This document shows, piece after piece, positions 58,784-64,000 of a stretch of 64,000 nt of DNA (the first letter of the stretch is position 1; each line of letters opens with the position of its first letter). The DNA comes from UBA6107 sp034430175 (lineage in GTDB: Bacteria > Chloroflexota > Anaerolineae > Anaerolineales > Anaerolineaceae): assembly GCA_034430175.1 (NCBI GenBank), contig DAOUFI010000015.1, positions 62,001-126,000 of the forward strand, given 5' to 3'. The translations under genes and the position numbers were made by a program. Below the pieces are notes generated by a model. The model did not search any database. It worked only from the letters and a program-made list of their open reading frames with translations, and was not told the DNA's origin.

Positions 58784-60031
58784 TTACGGCGTGGGAGTTG
58801 GAGTAGGACCAGTGATGATCACCTGGAAAGTGGAAGGCAAGATATTCTCTATGCGCAGATCAGGATAATTCAGGGTAATTACCTTAGGTTCAAAGGTGTA
58901 TGTCCCCGGTGCAAAGCCACTCAGATCTACCTGTACCCTCAAATCGTTTGCGATAACGGAATTCAATGAGACCATTGGGCCCGCGACGATTATATCTACC
59001 GTGGATGGAGAGAATTCAGCAGAATATCCTTCTTCCAGACCCAAAGCCACGATTGGAACATCGGTAAACTGAACGCTATTTTCCACTGTGGTGATCGATA
59101 CCTGCACATTGACAGTTGGATCGCCCACTACAGTCACTCCATCTGGAAGTCTTAATTTTACGTTTTGATTGATATCGTCTTTCAACCCAGTCAGAATGAT
59201 TGGATCGGTCTCGATATATCCTGGAAGTGAATCAATAAGAGCGGTATTCGTTGAGTAAACAGTAACAGTGGGTGGGTCAACCTGAATTGAGGCCAATTTA
59301 TATCCCATGGCCACCTGTCCCTCGGTAACCACTTTTACCACAACATTTTTGAACCCACCTAGTTGAGTGATAGATTCCTTTACCTGAACCTTCGCGGGAG
59401 AAATGGTAACATTTTTAATTTCAACGCCATATTGATCGTAAGCTTTCAATGTTACTGATTGTGAAAAGTCAGCGGTTTTTCCATCTACGTTGATCTGAGC
59501 TCTGACCTCAGCCACCTGTGAGACGAGTGAAGTTGCCCCGCTGACAGTTGCCACAGTTTGATCGAGATCAGGGATACCTAATAGATATCCAATTGCCACA
59601 TTCCCGACAGTAATCGCTCTAACATCAAATTGACTGCTGGCCAATTTCTCGAGCTGAATATCAACGGATCGTGGATTATAGAGCACAACTTCAACTGGCT
59701 TAACCCCTATGTTGATCTGGATCGGCACAGTATGAGCTCCCTCACCCATCCCGGTAAGATCAATAATCGCCCTTACTGGAGCTTTTTGGTTTATCAAAGT
59801 TGACCAAACTGAGTTCGGGGCGCGCAGGGTAAGCGAAACCGAATCGGGAAGACTTCCCAAGATCACCAAATCAGTTGACTGCCCAACAATTTCGACAGGA
59901 ATCGCTGAAGGATATGCCTTTTCAACAGATGGATCAGATCCGGTAACCGCGATGATCCAAACTACCAGGGCTAAAATAAAAGCTGTAAAAAAGGTGGGAA
60001 GAAAACTACCAATAACACGCAGTGTTCGCAT
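58784..60031 (-). CDS. YbbR/CdaR-like exported regulator of diadenylate cyclase
   Basis: The 415-residue protein has one N-terminal membrane helix (about 10-30) and four or so YbbR repeats of about 80-90 residues in the exported part (VPIQINIGVKPVEVVLYNPRSVDIQLE; VKVVTEGQVAMGYKLASIQVDPPTVTVYS). It ends in a short TPTPTP tail. CdaR proteins modulate the adjacent membrane enzyme CdaA. The gene starts three bases after cdaA, the conserved arrangement. Confidence 0.9.
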   Translation of the reverse strand: MRTLRVIGSFLPTFFTAFILALVVWIIAVTGSDPSVEKAYPSAIPVEIVGQSTDLVILGSLPDSVSLTLRAPNSVWSTLINQKAPVRAIIDLTGMGEGAHTVPIQINIGVKPVEVVLYNPRSVDIQLEKLASSQFDVRAITVGNVAIGYLLGIPDLDQTVATVSGATSLVSQVAEVRAQINVDGKTADFSQSVTLKAYDQYGVEIKNVTISPAKVQVKESITQLGGFKNVVVKVVTEGQVAMGYKLASIQVDPPTVTVYSTNTALIDSLPGYIETDPIILTGLKDDINQNVKLRLPDGVTVVGDPTVNVQVSITTVENSVQFTDVPIVALGLEEGYSAEFSPSTVDIIVAGPMVSLNSVIANDLRVQVDLSGFAPGTYTFEPKVITLNYPDLRIENILPSTFQVIITGPTPTPTP

Positions 60032-60034
60032 GGC

Positions 60035-60916
60035 CTAGTCTTCCTCCTTTTTTTTCGAGAATAGATTTCTGAAGAATTCCAATGGCTCAAATCCTGAGCT
60101 TCTTGATTCATTTGGTTCGTAGAAAGCCAACAGAATATTTTCAAGACGTTCGCTGTCCAGACGGCGGATCATTCGTCCGTTATGCGCGATTGAGATGGAT
60201 CCAGTCTGTTCTGAAACCACCACGGTAATGGCATCGGTGGCTTCCGAAGTACCGAGAGCTGCCCGGTGGCGCAATCCCATCTGTCTCTCCGGTGATTTGG
60301 TTAAAATACCACTTGCGGAGAGGGGCATAACACACGATCCTGCCACAATCAAGTTGTTAGCGATGATTACAGCGCCATCGTGCAGTGGTGTATTTGGATA
60401 GAAGATCTGCAGCAATAATTCAGCAGATACCGCAGCGTCCAGTCGGACTCCGGTATTTACGTACTCTTCAAGGCTCTGCCGCCGCTGCATCACAATAAGC
60501 GCGCCATGCTGGCGGCCGCTCAGCCTGGCGGCCGCTGTCACCACGGCCCGCACAGTCTGTTGTATGGCAGCATCCCGAATTACAGATTGCCTCGAAAATA
60601 ACTGCGATGGCGCAGCCCTACCCAGCCTTTCTAATCCACGCCGGATCTCCGGCGCGAATATGACTGGGATAGCAAAGAGCAACGCCGGAACCACATTCTC
60701 AACCAGCCAGGTAAACGCTGGTAAATTGATTACCCTTGTGAGGATGGTAAGCAGGATGATGAAAACAATCGCTCCCCGAAGCAATACCATTGCCTGGGTA
60801 TCTTTTAAAAGAAGAAGCACAATAAAAAACACAAAGGTGACCAGAAACAGATCGAGGACACTTAACCAGGTCAGTCTTTGAAAAAAGTAAACGATTTGGT
60901 TCAATATATTTGTCAA
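60035..60916 (-). CDS. cdaA: Diadenylate cyclase CdaA (DisA_N/DAC domain)
   Basis: The 293-residue protein has three membrane helices (about 18-85) and a DAC domain (about 95-260) with the catalytic motifs TPLHDGAVII (DGA) and GLRHRAALG (RHR). It makes cyclic di-AMP from two ATP. This messenger controls potassium, osmotic balance and wall homeostasis. The start is TTG. It lies between coaE and the ybbR-like gene and is probably co-transcribed with both. Confidence 0.94.
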   Translation of the reverse strand: MTNILNQIVYFFQRLTWLSVLDLFLVTFVFFIVLLLLKDTQAMVLLRGAIVFIILLTILTRVINLPAFTWLVENVVPALLFAIPVIFAPEIRRGLERLGRAAPSQLFSRQSVIRDAAIQQTVRAVVTAAARLSGRQHGALIVMQRRQSLEEYVNTGVRLDAAVSAELLLQIFYPNTPLHDGAVIIANNLIVAGSCVMPLSASGILTKSPERQMGLRHRAALGTSEATDAITVVVSEQTGSISIAHNGRMIRRLDSERLENILLAFYEPNESRSSGFEPLEFFRNLFSKKKEED

Positions 60917-60942
60917 TTCTCTCTCATTGACTATTCATACAT

Positions 60943-62085
60943 CTAAATTGGCCGCAGTACCCGATCCATACGGAGTTGCTTAAAGAATAACACACATCCA
61001 TCGCACAAACATTCCTGGGCGGCTTCCTGCCAGGCCAGGATGGATAACTGCTGTGGTGTTCTGGGCTCGTAGCCAAGACTTTTCCATAGTACATCATGCA
61101 TGGCCAGAGTTTTGGGTACTACCACCAGTGAGGCCTCGCATTGCAGGGTAGCTGAAGCCCTTTCCATTTCACGGATCATCACCGGAATGTATTGAGCCGG
61201 TGGTAAATCCGGGTCAAGAGCGATTTCAGTGGTACGAGCTACCAGGTTTTCAACTTGCCATGCCAGGATTCCCAAATAACGCTCTTCCACTTTAAGGAGG
61301 ATGTACGCTTTTTCGCCAAAGGCTTCCATTACCTTGTCATGGGTCATAGGCGCAACAGGACGCACAAGCCGATTGATTGTTTCGATGATGTCGTTTGCCT
61401 GCCTGGGGTTGGCCCGCAACACACTGACATCGCCAATTGACAAATGCACCGGTTGTGATATTGCAATTTCAGTATTATGCGAAGCCGAAACCTTTTTCTG
61501 CCAAAAGTTTACCACCTGCCGCCAGGTATCTTCATAATTGGAGACATTCTTGATGATTACATCAGCGGTGTTCAGTTGCAACTCCTGTTCAGTCTGGCTG
61601 GAAATCCGCTGTCGGGCATCCTTCTCGGTCATACCACGGTTTTGCATCAAACGCGAAAGCTGGATCTCTTCAGGAGCGTAGACCACCCACAACGAGTCAC
61701 ACATTCCATTCAATTCGGTATTGATGATCTTGATGGCTTCGATGACGATCACATCTTGAGTTGAACGGCTGACGATCAAATCAACCGCCTGCATCACCAA
61801 AGGATGAACGATCGATTCCAGCCTTTTTAACGCTTCAGGGTCACTGAAAACCAGCCTTCCCAATTTGGCCCGGTCGATCTGGCCATCAGATGAAAGAATG
61901 AACTTGCCGAAAGCCTCCACCACCGGTTGATATCCCGGCGCGCCTTTGGCTATGGCACGATGGCTGAGGGCATCGGCATCAATACCGTAGGCGCCAAGAT
62001 GCTCCAGCATGCGCCGAACGACACTTTTACCGGTGCCGATGCTGCCTGTTAAACCAATTACGTATTTACCTGGCCATTTGCTCAA
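60943..62085 (-). CDS. coaE: Dephospho-CoA kinase fused to a C-terminal domain (GNAT-like)
   Basis: This is a 380-residue two-part protein. Residues about 1-200 are dephospho-CoA kinase, the last step of CoA synthesis: P-loop GLTGSIGTGKSVV, IDADALSHRAI, KLGRLVFSD, IVHPLV and a lid with RGMTEKDARQRISSQ. Residues about 205-380 add a domain that does not occur in standard CoaE. Its pattern (VLRANPRQANDIIETINRLV, YLGILAWQVENLVARTTEIA, MIREMERAS, LGYEPRTP) resembles a GNAT fold. The start is TTG at 62085 with GAGG upstream. The open frame to 62124 would lie before the transcription start. Confidence 0.88.
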   Translation of the reverse strand: MSKWPGKYVIGLTGSIGTGKSVVRRMLEHLGAYGIDADALSHRAIAKGAPGYQPVVEAFGKFILSSDGQIDRAKLGRLVFSDPEALKRLESIVHPLVMQAVDLIVSRSTQDVIVIEAIKIINTELNGMCDSLWVVYAPEEIQLSRLMQNRGMTEKDARQRISSQTEQELQLNTADVIIKNVSNYEDTWRQVVNFWQKKVSASHNTEIAISQPVHLSIGDVSVLRANPRQANDIIETINRLVRPVAPMTHDKVMEAFGEKAYILLKVEERYLGILAWQVENLVARTTEIALDPDLPPAQYIPVMIREMERASATLQCEASLVVVPKTLAMHDVLWKSLGYEPRTPQQLSILAWQEAAQECLCDGCVLFFKQLRMDRVLRPI

Positions 62086-62126
62086 ATTGATGTCCTCGAT
62101 GAATGCACATAAACCGACTCCCAATC

Positions 62127-62155
62127 ATTTTAGCGATAGGCGGCTAAGTTGTCAA
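62127..62155 (-). promoter_or_regulatory. Promoter of the coaE-cdaA-ybbR transcript
   Basis: Minus strand TTGACA (62155-62150), 17-base spacer, TAAAAT (62132-62127). The predicted start near 62120 supports the TTG at 62085 as the coaE start. Confidence 0.8.
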
Positions 62156-62201
62156 TTTAAATGACAGTGAAGCGTCTCCCTGGTGAATTAAAAGCAGGAA
62201 G

Positions 62202-62207
62202 TATAAT
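62202..62207 (+). promoter_or_regulatory. -10 box of galT
   Basis: TATAAT lies 29 bases before the ATG at 62237. A GCAGG purine stretch supplies a weak Shine-Dalgarno. Confidence 0.45.
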
Positions 62208-62236
62208 TATGAAAACTTTCTGAAAAGCAGGCCAAT

Positions 62237-63265
62237 ATGTTCAATTCTCCACACCGTCGTTTTAACCCTTTGACCCGTGAATGGGTGCTCGTTTCTCCAC
62301 AACGTACTGCCCGCCCGTGGTTGGGGCAAGTGGAAAAACCGGGCGTTCCTGAGATTCCGCCTTACGATCCCACTTGTCCGCTTTGCCCTGGGAATGAACG
62401 CGCCACGGGATCGGTGAATGATAAATATACTGGTACATATGTTTTTACCAATGATTTCCCCGCGCTAATGCCAGACACGGCAGGTTCCCCCACTGAAAGC
62501 ATGGACGAGTTGATGAAAGCGGAGCCTGAAGCGGGTACCTGTCGGGTGATCTGTTTTTCTCCCCGCCACGATCTGACATTCCCCGACCTTACACTCGCCG
62601 AAGCCACAAATGTGGTGCAGACCTGGACTGAGCAAACCCGCGAGCTTGGCAATATGGCTCAAATCCAATACGTTCAAGTTTTCGAGAATAAAGGCGCCAT
62701 GATGGGTTGCTCGAACCCCCACCCTCATAGCCAGGTGTGGGCTACCGCGCATATCCCCAACGAACCAGCCAAAGAACTGTCCAGCCAGCAGGAATATTAC
62801 AGCGATCACCATGCTCCACTGCTCCTGGATTATCTGGCGCAAGAGCAAAAATCGCGAGAGAGAATTATCACCGCGAATGCCTCATTTACCGCGCTGGTAC
62901 CTTTTTGGGCCATCTGGCCATTTGAAGTGATGGTCATTGCCAATCAACCCGTGGACAGTCTGACCGAACTCTCCGCCGCCCAATCAACCGATCTAGCCGG
63001 TATTTTCCACGATGTGACCCGCCGCTACGATGGTTTGTTTGGCGTTTCCTTCCCCTACTCGATGGGATTCCACCAGGCTCCATTTGATGGGCAGGATCAC
63101 CCCGAATGGATCTTGCACGCGCACTTTTATCCGCCCTTATTACGCTCCGCGACCATTCGTAAATTCATGGTAGGTTACGAATTGATGGCCATGCCCCAGC
63201 GCGACCTCACCCCTGAATCGGCCGCGGATCGAATTCGATCCATTCAGATCGAGGAGGTTAAATGA
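62237..63265 (+). CDS. galT: Galactose-1-phosphate uridylyltransferase
   Basis: The 342-residue enzyme exchanges galactose-1-phosphate with UDP-glucose in the Leloir pathway. It has RRFNPLTREWVLVSPQRTARPW, CPLCPGNERATG (zinc Cys), VFTNDFPALM, GCSNPHPHSQVWAT with the catalytic His, and MGFHQAPFDGQDHPEWILHAHFYPP (zinc/iron His). The usual Gly after HPH is Ser here. It overlaps the next gene by four bases (ATGA). Confidence 0.95.
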   Translation: MFNSPHRRFNPLTREWVLVSPQRTARPWLGQVEKPGVPEIPPYDPTCPLCPGNERATGSVNDKYTGTYVFTNDFPALMPDTAGSPTESMDELMKAEPEAGTCRVICFSPRHDLTFPDLTLAEATNVVQTWTEQTRELGNMAQIQYVQVFENKGAMMGCSNPHPHSQVWATAHIPNEPAKELSSQQEYYSDHHAPLLLDYLAQEQKSRERIITANASFTALVPFWAIWPFEVMVIANQPVDSLTELSAAQSTDLAGIFHDVTRRYDGLFGVSFPYSMGFHQAPFDGQDHPEWILHAHFYPPLLRSATIRKFMVGYELMAMPQRDLTPESAADRIRSIQIEEVK

Positions 63266-64000
63266 GCGAACTTCTGCGACGTTTTCCACCCATTGAGCCG
63301 TTCGCTGTTCATCAATTAAAGGTCTCTGACCTACACACCCTGTATGTGGAAGAAGTAGGCAATCCAAAGGGAATTCCGGTCATTTTTCTCCACGGGGGTC
63401 CGGGTGTGGGTACACTGCCGCCATACCGCCAATTTTTTGATCCTCAGGAGTTCCATGTCATCCTTTTCTCACAGCGCGGATGTCCTCCCAGTTCGCCACT
63501 CGGTGAAATCCGCGAGAACGACACCTGGCGGCTCGTGGAAGACATCGAAGCCTTACGTGAAAAATTTGAAATCTCCCGCTGGATCGTCTTCGGTGGGTCG
63601 TGGGGCAGTACCCTGGCTTTGGCTTATGCACTCGAGCATCCCGATCGCACCGCGGCACTGGTCCTGCGCGGCATCTTTCTAGGGCGTCAACGTGAATTGG
63701 ATTGGATTTATAAGGAAGGCGGTGTCTCACGCATTTTTCCGGAAGCCTGGCAAAAATTCAACGATTTCATCCCAGTGGCGGAACAATCTGATCTGGTGGC
63801 TGCCTACCACAAAAGGATATTTGATCCCAATCCATCGGTGCATCTGCCAGCTGCCTGGTCCTGGGTAACTCTGGAAGATAGCATTGGCACCCTTCTCCCG
63901 TCCGAGCCGACGCCTTTCACCGATGAGACCGCCCTTTCCATGGCCAGGATCGAATGCCATTACATGATCAATCACCTCTTCTTCAAAGAAGATGATTATT
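63262..64000 (+). CDS. pip: Prolyl aminopeptidase (alpha/beta hydrolase), C-terminus cut by window end
   Basis: 246 residues are visible. FLHGGPGVG forms the oxyanion loop and FGGSWGSTLALAYALEHP carries the nucleophile Ser113. NDTWRLVEDIEALRE and LRGIFLGRQRELDWIY are typical of proline iminopeptidases, which remove N-terminal proline from peptides. One motif is unusual: the family's DQRGCGRS segment reads SQRGCPPS (from Ser70). GAGGAGG precedes the ATG, and the start overlaps the galT stop. The Asp/His of the triad lie beyond the window. Confidence 0.88.
   Translation, partial: MSELLRRFPPIEPFAVHQLKVSDLHTLYVEEVGNPKGIPVIFLHGGPGVGTLPPYRQFFDPQEFHVILFSQRGCPPSSPLGEIRENDTWRLVEDIEALREKFEISRWIVFGGSWGSTLALAYALEHPDRTAALVLRGIFLGRQRELDWIYKEGGVSRIFPEAWQKFNDFIPVAEQSDLVAAYHKRIFDPNPSVHLPAAWSWVTLEDSIGTLLPSEPTPFTDETALSMARIECHYMINHLFFKEDDY

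Noticed and set aside
1..64000. tRNA, rRNA or CRISPR elements
   Set aside because: I looked for T-loop-like GGTTCGA patterns, 16S/23S signatures and regularly spaced repeats and found none I could support.
1..64000. Insertion sequences, phage genes or a genomic island
   Set aside because: No transposase, integrase or phage structural motif is encoded. Gene content is housekeeping and envelope, and there is no abrupt change in style along the window.

Overview
The window looks like a chromosomal segment of a Chloroflexota bacterium, most likely class Anaerolineae. This is inferred from the gene content: many single-pass envelope proteins and lipoproteins with Thr-Pro-rich linkers, an NBR1-type Ig lipoprotein, Roadblock/LC7, GatCAB, and a G5/3D protein next to rsmA. 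There is no marker gene such as 16S rRNA to prove it. It holds 65 protein genes (two cut by the window ends). I saw no tRNA, rRNA, CRISPR array, transposase or phage gene. No gene-free stretch exceeds about 300 bases. The window is core and envelope chromosome, not a mobile island.

Layout. 0-7.7 kb: a truncated thiolase, then an envelope cluster (LGFP-like repeat lipoprotein, LysM lipoprotein, TPR membrane protein, and a class A penicillin-binding-protein homologue whose catalytic motifs are all degraded). 7.7-10.1 kb: a ChbG/YdjC deacetylase with a GPH-type sugar symporter. 10.1-16.1 kb: DoxX, a G5/3D resuscitation-factor-like protein followed by rsmA, a GT2 mannosyltransferase-like enzyme, Roadblock, an EamA transporter and two tandem PspC proteins. 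16.2-19.7 kb: a MacAB-like efflux operon behind a strong promoter with TetR-style palindromes. 19.8-31 kb: an orphan HEXXH peptidase, gmk plus a rhomboid protease, an NAD salvage pair (nicotinamidase and pncB), an L,D-transpeptidase, a D-2-hydroxyacid dehydrogenase, an M32 carboxypeptidase and a Gmad2-like lipoprotein. 31-41 kb: an MFS transporter, a DUF2089/SHOCT-like pair, HD-GYP, two CDF metal exporters (one with a structured 5' leader) flanking a beta-domain/zinc-ribbon membrane protein, a HAD-IIA phosphatase, a sortase with a small membrane partner, and a class V aminotransferase. 41-51 kb: gatCAB, a triple-repeat secreted protein, the NBR1-Ig lipoprotein, a second EamA, and further membrane/zinc-ribbon proteins. 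51-64 kb: DegV, GH1 glucosidase, alpha-glucan phosphorylase, signal peptidase I, der, the cdaA-ybbR c-di-AMP module, a coaE fusion, galT, and a truncated prolyl aminopeptidase.

Themes. (1) Cell envelope and surface: sortase, L,D-transpeptidase, signal peptidase, rhomboid, lipoproteins, and the PBP-like pseudoenzyme. (2) Carbohydrate use: ChbG plus GPH symporter, GH1, GlgP, GalT. (3) Cofactor and second-messenger metabolism: NAD salvage, CoA, c-di-AMP and HD-GYP. Two promoter styles are visible. Some genes have a -35/-10 promoter with a Shine-Dalgarno leader. At least seven have a -10 hexamer only 6-7 bases before the start codon and no Shine-Dalgarno sequence, which suggests leaderless mRNAs.

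The most unusual items are the degenerate PBP, the leaderless promoter set, the three-half-site operator of the efflux operon, the structured leader of the CDF gene at 35.97-36.11 kb, the CoaE fusion, and rsmA with no canonical start codon where homology expects it. I do not see a wholly new multi-gene defence or biosynthetic system.
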